Shown here piece after piece: positions 1-10,186 of a DNA stretch of 36,656 bases. The stretch's first letter is position 1; every line of letters starts with the position of its first letter. The translations under genes were made by a program, and so were the position numbers. The DNA comes from Planctomycetaceae bacterium (GTDB lineage: Bacteria; Planctomycetota; PLA2). The stretch covers positions 1-36,656 of the forward strand of contig WYBS01000004.1 of the NCBI GenBank assembly GCA_011525755.1, given 5' to 3'. Below the pieces are notes generated by a model that was not told the DNA's origin, did no database searches, and was given only the letters and a program-made list of their open reading frames with translations.

Positions 1-986
1 GCGTCGGCGTCGTTGCCGAGGCCGGCGTTCGTGAGGTACGAGAGCGCCGCGCACGCCGCGAAGTCCATCGGCCCGCCCCCGCGGAGCGACCCGACCAGCG
101 CCTCGACCGCCTCCCCCCGCCGCGCCCGGGGGACGAGCGCCGCGGCGGTCAGCAGGTGCGTCGGCGCCTGCCGCTCGATCGCCTGGCCTACGCGGCGCAC
201 GGGGTCGTCCGCGAGGTGCTCGTAGTTCGGCCGGAAGGAGCGCAGCGTGCCCGCGCGGATCCTCAGCGCCTCGTAGCGCCGGAGCCCCCCGAGCTCGACC
301 ACCGCCGCGCGGAGCTGCCCCCCCACCGCGTAGGTGCGGAACCCCTCGAGCGGGCGGTCGTTGCCCGCACCCTCGATCGTGAACACGATCTCGGTCGTGG
401 CGCGCGGCGGGAGCTCGAGGTCGCGGCGGAGCGGACGGTGCACCTGCTTCCGCGACGTCACGACGCGCGCGTTCACGTCGTACTCCGTCCGCACGACGTC
501 GAGCACGAAGAGCGCGGCCGAGGTCTCCGGGGCGGCGCGCGGGCCCATGGCCGAGGGGGACGACGGGTTCTTCGGCCGCACGGGGATCCGCACGGTCCGC
601 GGCCCCGGGTTCGAGAGCCGCACCACGATCCGCACGGGGTCGCCGAACACGATCGGCTCGCGCTCCGCCTCCACGGTGGCGTCGAGCGTCGGGAGGTCGA
701 GCACGGCCTGGTTGAGGCGGCGCAGGAGGTCGTCGAGGTCGAGCGCGTCCTCGCCCGCGGGATCCTCCGCCTGCGCGCGGTAGACCCGCGCGAGGCCCTC
801 CTCGAGACGACCCGTGCGGAGGTCCTCCGCCGCGGCCTCGATCTCCCGGTCGAACCACTCCGGGGCCTGCCTCGGGTCGCCCTTCGGCTTTCTGGGCTCG
901 ATCACGACCCGCTCCTGCGGGACCGGATCCGGGGTCGAGCCGCACGCGGCGGCGAGCAGGGCCGGGAAGGGAAGGAGGCGCCTCAC
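1..986 (-). CDS. Predicted lipoprotein, C-terminus beyond window (partial)
   Basis: An open frame of 328 codons runs from a GTG at 986 to the window edge without a stop, and almost every codon ends in G or C. The N-terminus reads MRRLLPFPALLAAACGS: two arginines, a short hydrophobic stretch and Cys15 in a lipobox-like context. I infer a signal-peptidase-II lipoprotein. A possible beta-sandwich segment follows around residues 85-120 (VRIVVRLSNPGPRTVRIPV). The rest is Arg/Glu/Ala-rich and may be helical-repeat-like. I do not recognise a family. The start is supported by a GGAGG site 7-8 bp upstream, which lies in one arm of a perfect inverted repeat (973-1000). It follows rpsA by 39 bp on the same strand and could be co-transcribed with cmk-rpsA. 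Confidence 0.75.
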   Translation of the reverse strand, partial: MRRLLPFPALLAAACGSTPDPVPQERVVIEPRKPKGDPRQAPEWFDREIEAAAEDLRTGRLEEGLARVYRAQAEDPAGEDALDLDDLLRRLNQAVLDLPTLDATVEAEREPIVFGDPVRIVVRLSNPGPRTVRIPVRPKNPSSPSAMGPRAAPETSAALFVLDVVRTEYDVNARVVTSRKQVHRPLRRDLELPPRATTEIVFTIEGAGNDRPLEGFRTYAVGGQLRAAVVELGGLRRYEALRIRAGTLRSFRPNYEHLADDPVRRVGQAIERQAPTHLLTAAALVPRARRGEAVEALVGSLRGGGPMDFAACAALSYLTNAGLGNDAD

Positions 987-1000
987 GGGAGGCGCCTCCT
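973..1000 (-). promoter_or_regulatory. Perfect 11-bp inverted repeat around the lipoprotein start codon
   Basis: The arms AGGAGGCGCCT and AGGCGCCTCCT are perfect complements separated by six bases. On the minus strand the first arm holds the GGAGG ribosome binding site and the six-base loop holds the GTG start codon of the 986 gene. The hairpin begins 25 bp after the rpsA stop and is not followed by a T-run. It could hide the binding site (translational control) or act as a weak terminator or mRNA 3' end for rpsA. Confidence 0.6.
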
Positions 1001-1025
1001 CTATCGCTTCAGGTTCACCGGCGCG

Positions 1026-2861
1026 TCACGCGTCCTCTGCCGGGGAGGGGGCGGGGGGCTCCGGGGGCGGGGAGGGCGCTGCCTCCACGGCCTCGGCCGG
1101 CTGCTCCTCCGCGGGCTTCCCCGCGGCCTCCGCCTTGGCCTTCTTGGCCTTCGCGGGCTTCTTCGGGGCCGCGGCGGCAGCGCCGGGGCCCTTCCGCACG
1201 ATCTTCGGCCCGCTGCCGTCGTCGGCGGCGATGAGCGAGAGGCCGATCTTCCTCTCCTCCGGGTCGACCTTCAGGATCGTGACCTCGACCTGGTCGCCCA
1301 CCTGGACGACGTCCTCGGGCGACTGGATCTTCTTCGTGGAGAGCTCCGAGACGTGCAGGAGCCCCTCGAGGTTCGCCTCGAGCTCGACGAAGACGCCGAA
1401 GTTCGTGATCTTCGTCACCGTGCCGACGACCACGTCGCCGACCCGGTAGCGCTCCGCGATCTCGGTCTTCCACGGGTCGGTGCCGAGCTGCTTCATGCCG
1501 AGGGAGATCCGCTTCTTCTCGCGGTCCACCGACAGGACGACGGCCTTCACCTTGTCGCCCTCCTTGATGAGCTCGCTCGGGTGCGTGACCTTCTTGGTCC
1601 AGCTCATGTCGGAGATGTGCAGGAGGCCGTCGATGCCCTCCTCGAGCTCGACGAAGGCGCCGTAGTTCGTGAGGTTCCGCACCTTGCCCTCGACCGACGT
1701 GCCGGGGGGGTACTTCTCCTCGACCAGGTCCCACGGGTTCACCTCGGCCTGCTTCATGCCGAGGCCGATCTCCTGCTTCTCCTTGTTGATCTCGAGGATG
1801 ACGACCTCGACCTCGTCGCCCACCTTCACGACCTCGGACGGGTGGTTGACGCGGCGGGTCCAGCTCATCTCGGAGACGTGCACGAGGCCCTCGAGGCCGT
1901 TCTCGAGCTGCACGAAGGCGCCGTAGCTCGTCACGTTCGTGACCTTGCCCTTGACCTTCGAGCCGACCGGGTACTTGAGCTCCAGCTCGTCCCAGGGCGA
2001 CGGGAGGCGCTGCTTCAGGCCGAGCGCGATCCGCTCCTTCTCGCGGTCCACGCGCAGGACCATCACCTCGATCTCCTGGTCGATCGACACCGCCTCCGAC
2101 GGGTGGTTGATGCGCGTCCAGCTCATGTCGGTGATGTGCAGCAGGCCGTCGATGCCGCCGAGGTCGACGAACGCGCCGAAGTCGGCGATGTTCTTCACGA
2201 CGCCGTGGCGGATCTCGCCCTCCTGGATCTCCTCGAGGAGCTTCTTCTTCGCCGCCTCGCGCTGCTCCTCCACGAGCTTGCGCCTCGAGACGACGATGTT
2301 CATCCGCTGCTCGTCGATCTTGATGATCCGGGCCTCGATCTCCTTGCCGATGTACTCGCTGATGTCGGCGGTGCGCCGCAGCGAGACCTGGCTCGCCGGC
2401 AGGAAGACCGGCACGCCCACGTCCACGAGCAGGCCGCCCTTGATCTTCCGCTGGACGACGCCGCGGACGACGTCGCCCTCCTTGTGCGTCTTGAGGATCT
2501 CGTTCCACGCACGGATCCGGTCCGCCTTCCGCTTGGAGAGGCGGATCATGCCGGTCTGCTCGTCGATCTCGTCGAGCAGCACCTCGATCTCGTCGCCGAT
2601 GTCCACGTCGGCGTGCTCGCCGAACTCGTGGAGCGGGATCACGCCCTCGGACTTGTAGCCGATGTCGATGATCACTTCCTGGTTGACGACGTTCAGGACC
2701 TTGCCCTTGAGGATCGTCTCGGGCTCGAACTCCCGGACGGAATCCTCGTACTGCCGTTCGACGTCCTGCGCCGGGAGCTCGGCGAAGGCCTCGATGACCT
2801 TCTGCTCCAGTTCCTCCGCGGGCAGGTCGTACTTGCGAACGACGTCGATGCCTCGTGCCAT
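1026..2861 (-). CDS. rpsA: 30S ribosomal protein S1
   Basis: A protein of 611 residues with six S1 RNA-binding domains. Each opens with a beta strand of the type KGKVxNV, and domains 3-6 carry the classic FGAF/YGAF/FGVF core and the DMSW/EMSW helix. Six domains match the full-length S1 of Gram-negative bacteria, which helps mRNAs bind the 30S subunit. The last ~70 residues are a low-complexity Ala/Pro/Lys/Glu tail. I chose the ATG at 2861 (MARGIDVVRKYDL) because an AAGGGAA site lies just upstream. The frame also opens 12 codons earlier without a comparable site. It follows cmk by 92 bp; cmk-rpsA is a widely conserved pair. One copy of the dispersed G-rich repeat (1053-1068) lies inside the tail-coding part. 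Confidence 0.97.
   Translation of the reverse strand: MARGIDVVRKYDLPAEELEQKVIEAFAELPAQDVERQYEDSVREFEPETILKGKVLNVVNQEVIIDIGYKSEGVIPLHEFGEHADVDIGDEIEVLLDEIDEQTGMIRLSKRKADRIRAWNEILKTHKEGDVVRGVVQRKIKGGLLVDVGVPVFLPASQVSLRRTADISEYIGKEIEARIIKIDEQRMNIVVSRRKLVEEQREAAKKKLLEEIQEGEIRHGVVKNIADFGAFVDLGGIDGLLHITDMSWTRINHPSEAVSIDQEIEVMVLRVDREKERIALGLKQRLPSPWDELELKYPVGSKVKGKVTNVTSYGAFVQLENGLEGLVHVSEMSWTRRVNHPSEVVKVGDEVEVVILEINKEKQEIGLGMKQAEVNPWDLVEEKYPPGTSVEGKVRNLTNYGAFVELEEGIDGLLHISDMSWTKKVTHPSELIKEGDKVKAVVLSVDREKKRISLGMKQLGTDPWKTEIAERYRVGDVVVGTVTKITNFGVFVELEANLEGLLHVSELSTKKIQSPEDVVQVGDQVEVTILKVDPEERKIGLSLIAADDGSGPKIVRKGPGAAAAAPKKPAKAKKAKAEAAGKPAEEQPAEAVEAAPSPPPEPPAPSPAEDA
1053..1068. repeat. Dispersed G-rich repeat, copy 1 (inside rpsA 3' end)
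   Basis: Exact 16-mer GGGGGGCTCCGGGGGC on the plus strand. It lies in the sequence encoding the Pro-rich tail of S1, 24 bp before the stop codon. Confidence 0.7.
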
Positions 2862-2953
2862 TGGATTTCCCTTCGTGTTGCGGGGGCCTTGCCGCATGAC
2901 CCCGGACCTCCCGCGCGCTTCCGCGCCGGGACGGGATCGCCGCCCTAGCCTTT

Positions 2954-3619
2954 CTACTCCGCGGCGGACCTTCCGCCGCGGCGGAGCCGCTCGCGAACGA
3001 GCGCCTCCACCCTCCCCACCACCTGCTCGATGGTGAGGTTCGTCGTGTCGATCAGTAAAGCGTCCTCGGCCTTCACGAGAGGCGAGTCCTCCCGCGTGCT
3101 GTCGAGGCGGTCGCGCCTTTCCAGCTGGCCCTTGTACTCGTCCGCCGAGAACTCGGGCACCTGCTTGTGGCGCCGGCGTGCGCGCTCGTCGAGCGCGGCG
3201 TCGAGGTAGACCTTGACGGCCGCCTGCGGGAACACCACGGACCCGATGTCCCGGCCCTCCGCGACGAGGCGCCCCCGGACCGCGCGCTGCTTTCCCTGCA
3301 CCGCGCGGCGCACGCGCGGGACCGCCGACACCCTGCTCACGTCGGCCGTGACGGCCGCCGAGCGGATGTCTCCCGTCACATCCATGCCGTGGACGAGGAG
3401 CCGTTCGCCCTCGAGGGAGAGTCCCTCGGCGGCGCGCCCCATCTCCTCCTCGGACGCGTTTCCCTTGTCAATGCGGAGCAGGTATGCCGTGACCGCGCGG
3501 TACATGGCCCCGGTGTCGAGATACCGGAACCCCTCGAGCCGTTCGGCGACCCTCCGGGCCACCGTGCTCTTTCCGGCGCCCGCAGGCCCGTCGATCGCGA
3601 CGACGAAGTCTTCTGACAT
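2954..3619 (-). CDS. cmk: Cytidylate kinase
   Basis: A 221-residue protein that phosphorylates CMP and dCMP with ATP. It shows the P-loop GPAGAGKST near residues 11-19, the CMP-binding YLDTGAMYRA motif, and GRDIGSVVFP, all characteristic of Cmk. The Arg-rich region RRDRLDSTREDSPL is the expected lid and substrate arm. The ATG at 3619 is preferred because CGGAG lies 5 bp upstream; an in-frame start seven codons earlier is less likely. The family length is about 220-230 residues, so this copy is complete. It is followed by rpsA and preceded by its own candidate promoter at 3640-3668. Confidence 0.96.
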   Translation of the reverse strand: MSEDFVVAIDGPAGAGKSTVARRVAERLEGFRYLDTGAMYRAVTAYLLRIDKGNASEEEMGRAAEGLSLEGERLLVHGMDVTGDIRSAAVTADVSRVSAVPRVRRAVQGKQRAVRGRLVAEGRDIGSVVFPQAAVKVYLDAALDERARRRHKQVPEFSADEYKGQLERRDRLDSTREDSPLVKAEDALLIDTTNLTIEQVVGRVEALVRERLRRGGRSAAE

Positions 3620-3639
3620 CTGCTCCGAGCAAACCCGCA

Positions 3640-3668
3640 ATTCTCGCCGCCAGGCGCCGTGCGCGCAA
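3640..3668 (-). promoter_or_regulatory. Candidate sigma-70-type promoter of cmk-rpsA
   Basis: On the minus strand, TTGCGC (3668-3663) and GAGAAT (3645-3640) are separated by 17 bp, giving a leader of about 14-15 bases that contains the cmk ribosome binding site. Both boxes are imperfect matches to consensus. Confidence 0.4.
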
Positions 3669-3762
3669 GGAAGGCTCCGGGTTCCGGGCAGCCGTCGCGG
3701 AGATCCTCCCGCCCCATCGCCCCCCGCGCCCCCCCGCTTCGGGCCGCAGGAGGCGTGTGCCC

Positions 3763-4487
3763 CTACCGGAACTTCCGGAGCAGCAGCTCCCCGTTCCGGC
3801 CCACGAGGTAGACCGCCTCGCGGTTCCAGTCGCCGAGCGTGAGGAACTCGCCGGTCCTCCCCCCGGGGAGGGAGATCCGGTACCGCGCTGCCCGGTGGAC
3901 GTGGCCGCAGACGACCGCGTCGTGGCCCGCGAGCAGGTGGGACCGGACCCGCGAGAAGTCGACGGCGGTCTCCTGGCGGGGTTTCCGGGCGACCACGCGG
4001 GCCGAGAGGCGCCGGAAGCCGCGCGAGAGGAACGTCGAGAGCGGCAGCGGCATCGAGGAGAACGCCGCGCGCACGGGGAGCGACCGGCCGATGCTCCGGA
4101 CCCGGCGGTAGGCGCGGTCCCCCGTGCAGAGCAGGTCGCCGTGCGTGAGGAAGAGCCGGCGGCCCTGCGACTCGACGGTCATCTCCTCCGGCAGCCGGCG
4201 GGGCGGCGGGCCCCCGTTCACGCGCGCGTCGAAGTTGAAGTCGCGGTTGCCCGCGATGTAGACGACCTTCAGGCCGCTGTGGGTGACCTCGCGGAGCTTC
4301 TCGAGGATCGGGATCACGTACGGGAGCCTCGTCTGCTTCGGCCCGACCCAGAGGTCGAAGATGTCGCCGAGCAGGAAGAGGCGGCCGCCCTCCTCCCGCA
4401 CCTCGTCGAGGAACCCGAGGAAGCGCGCCGAGACGCGAGGGTTCTCCGCGGCGAGGTGGACGTCCGAGGCGAAGTAGTCGACGTCCT

Positions 4488-4491
<4 letters not shown>
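3763..4491 (-). CDS. lpxH: UDP-2,3-diacylglucosamine diphosphatase LpxH
   Basis: A 242-residue calcineurin-like metallophosphoesterase. It carries the LpxH series of metal motifs: ASDVHL (residues 8-13), GDIFDLW (42-48), GNRDF (81-85), THGDLLCTGD (116-125) and a GHVH near residue 195. The CTGDRAY segment after HGD resembles LpxH more than generic phosphatases. LpxH cleaves UDP-2,3-diacylglucosamine to lipid X at the inner face of the inner membrane, so the organism probably makes lipid A. The start is GTG at 4491. Its bases overlap the TGA of the upstream regulator (GTGA), with GAGGA just before it, so translation is probably coupled. A much longer open frame running back to 5934 is a shadow of the regulator gene. 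Confidence 0.85.
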
Positions 4492-5852
<1,361 letters not shown>

Positions 5853-6008
5853 CGCGGTGGAACCTTAACGCTGCCGGGGCGGCGACGCAAGGGCCGTGCT
5901 CCCTAACTTCCGTTCCCGGGCGGAATTGCGTCATCCGCGGGTCACCGCGACGCCGTTCAAGAATCGCAACGCGCCGGTCGATAGGTGTCTGCCCGCCCGA
6001 GGGAACGG

Positions 6009-7136
6009 ATGAAAGAGAAGGCCGAGACGATCCTCGTCGTATCGCATGCCGCGGAGGAGCGGGACCGTCTCGCCACCGTGCTGCGGCAGGCGGGCCACGC
6101 GGTGCGCGTCGCGTCGACGGCCGCCGAGGCCCTGGACACCTACGCCAGGGAGTCCGCGGCCGTCGTGGTGGCGGACCGCGACCTCCCCGGCACGGACGGG
6201 CGGGCGCTCGCGAACCAGCTCGTCGCCCGGGATCCCGACACGTCGATCGTGGTCGTCTGCAGCGGGGTGGACGTCGAGGACACCGTCGCCCTCATGAAGG
6301 CGGGCGCGTTCCACGTCCTCCAGAGGCCGGTCCCGCCCGAGCACCTCCAGGTCGTCGTCCTGAAGGCGCTCGAGCACGGCCGGCTCTCCCACACGAACCG
6401 CCGCCTCCGGAGCCAGCTCGACATCTCCGAGAAGCTCGCGATGATCGGGCGGCTCGCGTCGGGCGTCGCCCACGAGCTCAACAACCCCCTCGACGGCGTG
6501 CGCCGGTACGTCCGGATGACGCAGGAGGGGCTCGACGCCGAGAAGACGGAGCTGTCGGACTACCTTGGCCGCGCGATGAGCGGCCTCTCGCGGATGACGA
6601 GCATCGTCCGTCAGCTGCTCACGTTCTCGCGCAACATCGTGATCGAGAACGAGCTCGAGAACCTGCGCACGATGCTCGAGGAGGTGGTGCGCACGCTCGC
6701 CCCCTCCGGCAGCTCGGGCGCCTCGATCGAGCTCGAGAACCCGTACGTGGACATCCCCGTCCAGCGGGCGCTCTTCCAGGTCTTCGTGAACCTCATCAAG
6801 AACGCCCTCGACGCGGTCGAGACGCTCGGGCCCCGCGGCCTCGTGCGCGTGCGGGTCCGCCGCGTCGCCGACCACGTCGAGATCGAGGTGGAGGACAACG
6901 GCGTGGGTGTCTCGCAGGAGGACCTCCGCCGCGTCTTCGAGCCCTTCTTCACCACCAAGGAGGTGGGCCGCGGCACGGGCCTCGGCCTGCCCATCAGCGC
7001 CCGCATCGTCGAGCGATGCGGAGGCACGATCCGCTTCGAGAGCGAGAAGGGCAAGGGAACCCTCGTGACCGTGACACTCCCGCTCCGCGTGGCCGCCGCA
7101 GCGGCCGTGCCGGCCATCCAGGGGACGCATCGATGA
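6009..7136 (+). CDS. Cytoplasmic histidine kinase with N-terminal degenerate receiver
   Basis: A 375-residue kinase. Residues 1-120 have a receiver fold with Asp56 at the phosphoacceptor position (VVVADRDLPG). The metal-binding acidic pair expected after the first strand is Ser12-His13, and the conserved lysine is Arg106 (LQRP). It is therefore probably a pseudo-receiver. The transmitter follows: H-box GVAHELNNPLDG with His155, an N-box NLIKNALDAV, EDNGVGV, FEPFFTTKE and GRGTGLGL. There is no transmembrane segment and no other sensor domain. The ATG at 6009 has GAGGGAA 3 bp upstream, better than the in-frame GTG at 5985. The stop overlaps the next regulator's start (ATGA), so the pair is an operon and presumably a phosphorelay pair. 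Confidence 0.92.
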   Translation: MKEKAETILVVSHAAEERDRLATVLRQAGHAVRVASTAAEALDTYARESAAVVVADRDLPGTDGRALANQLVARDPDTSIVVVCSGVDVEDTVALMKAGAFHVLQRPVPPEHLQVVVLKALEHGRLSHTNRRLRSQLDISEKLAMIGRLASGVAHELNNPLDGVRRYVRMTQEGLDAEKTELSDYLGRAMSGLSRMTSIVRQLLTFSRNIVIENELENLRTMLEEVVRTLAPSGSSGASIELENPYVDIPVQRALFQVFVNLIKNALDAVETLGPRGLVRVRVRRVADHVEIEVEDNGVGVSQEDLRRVFEPFFTTKEVGRGTGLGLPISARIVERCGGTIRFESEKGKGTLVTVTLPLRVAAAAAVPAIQGTHR

Positions 7137-8563
7137 GCAAAGCCAACCTGATGATCGTGGACGACGACCCGCTCGTCGCGGACTCGCTCGCCGTCTTCCT
7201 CCGCAGTCGCGGCTACGACGTGGCGGTGCAGACCGACTCCCACCGCGCCCTCCGCACGCTCAAGGAGGGGCTCCGGGCGGACCTGCTGCTCACGGACGTG
7301 AACATGCCCGGCCTCGACGGGTTCGGGCTGCTCCGCGAGGCGCGCAAGGTGGACCCGACCCTCGTGGTGGTCATGCTGACCGGGTACGGCACGATCGAGT
7401 CGGCCGTGAAGGCGATGCGCGAGGGGGCCGAGGACTACATCACGAAGCCCGTCATCGACGAGGAGATGCTGCTCACCGTGGAGCGAGCGCTGAAGCAGCG
7501 GCGGCTCTCGCAGGAGAACGAGCAGCTGAAGCGCCAGCTGACCCGGTCGCTGAAGCTCGAGAACCTGATCGGCGCCGACCACCGGATGCGGAAGATCTAC
7601 GAGACGATGGCGACGGTCGCCGCGACGCGCGCGACGGTCCTCATCACCGGCGAGAGCGGGACGGGCAAGAGCATCATCGCCCGGGCGATCCACCACGCCT
7701 CGCCGCGGCGCGACAAGCCCTTCGTCGAGGTCAACTGCGGAGCGCTGCCCGAGGGGCTCCTCGAGAGCGAGCTCTTCGGCCACAGGAAGGGCGCGTTCAC
7801 GGGCGCCGAGGCCGACCGTCTCGGCAAGTTCCTCCGCGCCGACGGCGGCACGATCTTCCTCGACGAGATCGCGACCGCCTCGCCCTCCTTCCAGATCAAG
7901 CTGCTTCGGATCCTCCAGGAGCGCCGCTTCGAGCGGGTGGGCGACGACGAGTCGATCGCGGTGGACGTCCGCGTGATCCTCGCGACCAACGTGGACATGA
8001 AGGAGGCGGTCGACCGCGGCGTCTTCCGCGAGGACCTCTACCACCGCATCAATGTCGTGAACATCCACATCCCGCCCCTGCGGGAGCGGCGCGGCGACAT
8101 CCCGCTGCTCGCGGACCACTTCCTCCGCCGCTACGCGCGCGAGAACACGAAGGACATCAGCCGGATCTCGGACGAGGCGATGTCCAAGCTCGTGGCCTAC
8201 GAGTGGCCGGGCAACGTCCGCGAGCTCGAGAACTCGATCGAGCGCGCGATCGTGCTCACGCGGGCCGCCGAGCTCGGGATCGAGGACTTCCCGCCGGAGA
8301 TCAGCGGCCAGCAGGCGTCGAGCGAGGGCACGCACACCTTCGACTTCCGCCCCGACGGCCGCACGATCGTCCCCCTCAAGAAGGCCCTCGAGGGGCCGGA
8401 GAAGGAGATCATCGCCGCGACGCTCGCGTCGGTGAACTGGAACCGGCAGAAGGCCGCGAAGCTCCTCGACATCAACCGCACGACCCTCTTCAACAAGATG
8501 CGGAAGTACGGGCTGCTCGAGATCAAGCGCGGCGGCAAGCGGCGCGACGAGGTCCCGGGGTAG
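7133..8563 (+). CDS. NtrC-family sigma-54 response regulator
   Basis: A 476-residue receiver / AAA+ / Fis-HTH regulator. The receiver shows the acidic triplet D10-D12, phosphoacceptor D55 (LLLTDVNMPG) and the TKP lysine. The central domain has Walker A GESGTGKS, an intact GAFTGA loop and Walker B IFLDEIA. The C-terminal helix-turn-helix reads NRQKAAKLLDINRTTLFNKM. Its ATG overlaps the kinase stop by 4 bp (ATGA), so the kinase is the obvious partner. It should activate sigma-54 promoters when phosphorylated; I could not place a convincing -24/-12 site in this window. It ends 65 bp from the convergent PilZ gene. A C-rich tract similar to the dispersed repeat starts directly after its stop codon. 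Confidence 0.95.
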   Translation: MSKANLMIVDDDPLVADSLAVFLRSRGYDVAVQTDSHRALRTLKEGLRADLLLTDVNMPGLDGFGLLREARKVDPTLVVVMLTGYGTIESAVKAMREGAEDYITKPVIDEEMLLTVERALKQRRLSQENEQLKRQLTRSLKLENLIGADHRMRKIYETMATVAATRATVLITGESGTGKSIIARAIHHASPRRDKPFVEVNCGALPEGLLESELFGHRKGAFTGAEADRLGKFLRADGGTIFLDEIATASPSFQIKLLRILQERRFERVGDDESIAVDVRVILATNVDMKEAVDRGVFREDLYHRINVVNIHIPPLRERRGDIPLLADHFLRRYARENTKDISRISDEAMSKLVAYEWPGNVRELENSIERAIVLTRAAELGIEDFPPEISGQQASSEGTHTFDFRPDGRTIVPLKKALEGPEKEIIAATLASVNWNRQKAAKLLDINRTTLFNKMRKYGLLEIKRGGKRRDEVPG

Positions 8564-8628
8564 CCCCCCCGAGGCCCCGTCCCCGGGCCGGAGACGGCCC
8601 CCCCCCCTCTTCCGCTGCAGGTCGGGGC

Positions 8629-8925
8629 CTAGTAGGTGAGCGGCGCCTCGAAACGGAGCGCGGCCGTGACCGGATCGGAGCGGACGACCACGGCGTCGGT
8701 CGCCATCACGAGCGTATCGTCGCTGTTCGGGCCGAGGACCCGCGCGAAGAGCTGCACCTCGCACCTGTCCCCCGCCACGAGGCCGTGCGGGCTCTGGGCC
8801 GAGAGCAGGAGCCCCGAGGCGCTCACGTCGTCCGTGGTGACGTCGGCGATGACGCGCTTCGTCCGCGCGCACCTGAGGGACAGTCGGTACCGGAACAGAT
8901 GCCGGTAGTCCTTGCGTCGCTCCAT
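8629..8925 (-). CDS. PilZ-domain protein, probable c-di-GMP receptor
   Basis: A 98-residue protein formed of a single PilZ domain. It begins MERRKDYRHLFR, giving the RxxxR motif (R4 to R8), and continues to DVSASG, the DxSxxG motif. Both are the c-di-GMP contacts of the family, so binding is likely. The remainder is a six-strand barrel-like pattern ending RFEAPL. The ATG at 8925 fits the domain start; the larger frame reaching back to 9717 is a shadow of the aminotransferase gene. It lies 89 bp downstream of the DegT gene on the same strand. The output it controls cannot be read from the sequence. Confidence 0.85.
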   Translation of the reverse strand: MERRKDYRHLFRYRLSLRCARTKRVIADVTTDDVSASGLLLSAQSPHGLVAGDRCEVQLFARVLGPNSDDTLVMATDAVVVRSDPVTAALRFEAPLTY

Positions 8926-9014
8926 GATCCGGGGTCCACAGAAGCAAAGCCGGGGCCGCGTGCAAGGGGCCCCATGGCGCCGCGGAAGGGCGCGGCCCGC
9001 GTCCAAGATTCTCG

Positions 9015-10130
9015 TCACCCCACGTAGAACGAACGTACGGCCGTCGCCACGCGCTCGCGGTCCCCGGCCGAGAGGTGCGCGTGCACGGGGAGCGCGAGCA
9101 CCTCCGCCGAAGCCTTCTCGGCCTCCGGGAACTGTCCCTCCCTGAAACCGAACGCGCCGAGCGCGGGCTGCAGGTGCAGGGGCTGCGGGTAGAAGACGTT
9201 GGTCTGGATGCCCTCTCGCGCGAGGTGCGCCTTGAGGTCTTCCCGGCGCGCGCAGCGGATCACGTACTGGTGGTACGCGTGGCGCCCGTCCGGGGGGGGC
9301 GAGGGGGGGACGACGCCGTCGATCCCCGCGAACGCCTCGTCGTAGAACGCCGCGTGCTCCGCCCGCCGCGCCTGCCACGCATCGAGGCGGCCGAGCTTCA
9401 CGCGGAGCACCGCGGCCTGGATCGCGTCCAGACGCGAGTTCCTCCCGATGCGCTCGTAGTGGTACGTCCGGCTCCCCTCCGACCGCACCTCGCCGTGGGC
9501 GCGCAGGCTGCGGACGAGCGCCGCGGCATCCGCGTCGCCGGTCGTCACCGCGCCCGCATCCCCCACGGCGCCGAGGTTCTTCGTGACGTAGAAGCTGAAC
9601 CCCGCGAGGTCCCCGAGCGTCCCCGCCTGGCGGCCGCGGTAGGTCGCGCCGATCGCCTGGGCCGCGTCCTCGACGAGCGCGGCGCCCGGGAGTCGCAGCG
9701 CGTCGACATCCGCGCACCGCCCGTAGAGGTGGACGGGCATCACCGCGACGGTGCGCCGCCCGGCCGCGGCCCGCGTGGCCGCCGGCGAGAGGTTGAAGCT
9801 CTCGGGGTCGATGTCCGCGAAGCGCAGCTCGTGGCCCGCGAGAAGGACGGCCTCGGCCGTGGCGAAGAACGTGAACGGCGACGTCACGACCTCGCCTGCG
9901 CCGGCGCGATGGCGCACGACCTCGAGCGCGATCAGGAGGGCGTCGGTGCCGCTGTTCACGCCGATCGCGTGCTTCGCGCCCGTCGCGGCGGCTAAGTCCT
10001 TCTCGAACCGCTCGACGTGGGGGCCGAGGACGAACGCGCCCGAGTCGAACACCTCGCGGATCGCGGCGTCGATCTCCCTCCGGATCTCGCTGTGCTGGGC
10101 CTTGAGGTCGACGAGCTGGACGGGATTCAC
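9015..10130 (-). CDS. DegT/DnrJ/EryC1-family sugar aminotransferase
   Basis: A 371-residue PLP enzyme of the DegT/DnrJ/EryC1 family, which transaminates keto-sugar nucleotides. It shows GVNSGTDAL near residue 60, LVEDAAQAIGA (152-162), and the PLP lysine K184 in FYVTKNLGAVGDAGA. The C-terminal HAYHQYVIR and TNVFYPQPLH segments are typical. No ATG fits, so I placed the start at GTG 10130 (VNPVQLVDLKAQH), which matches the usual start of the family. The neighbour upstream on the same strand is a Gfo/Idh oxidoreductase, 56 bp away. An oxidoreductase plus DegT pair is the arrangement seen for 3-amino-sugar nucleotide synthesis (GnnA/GnnB, WbpB/WbpE types). Which sugar is made is not decided by the sequence. 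Confidence 0.88.
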   Translation of the reverse strand: MNPVQLVDLKAQHSEIRREIDAAIREVFDSGAFVLGPHVERFEKDLAAATGAKHAIGVNSGTDALLIALEVVRHRAGAGEVVTSPFTFFATAEAVLLAGHELRFADIDPESFNLSPAATRAAAGRRTVAVMPVHLYGRCADVDALRLPGAALVEDAAQAIGATYRGRQAGTLGDLAGFSFYVTKNLGAVGDAGAVTTGDADAAALVRSLRAHGEVRSEGSRTYHYERIGRNSRLDAIQAAVLRVKLGRLDAWQARRAEHAAFYDEAFAGIDGVVPPSPPPDGRHAYHQYVIRCARREDLKAHLAREGIQTNVFYPQPLHLQPALGAFGFREGQFPEAEKASAEVLALPVHAHLSAGDRERVATAVRSFYVG

Positions 10131-10186
10131 GGCGGCGATGATACGCCTTGGCGGAAGGGGAGGGGCGCGGGGAGGGGGGATCCGCC

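Noticed and set aside
973-1000. Reading the perfect inverted repeat as a classic terminator for rpsA
   Set aside because: No T-run follows and the start codon of the next gene lies in the loop; a regulatory role is at least as likely.
156-2948. 930-codon plus-strand open frame
   Set aside because: It is antisense to rpsA and the lipoprotein gene; the peptide is an Arg/Leu/Asp-rich mirror of the real frame and matches no family.
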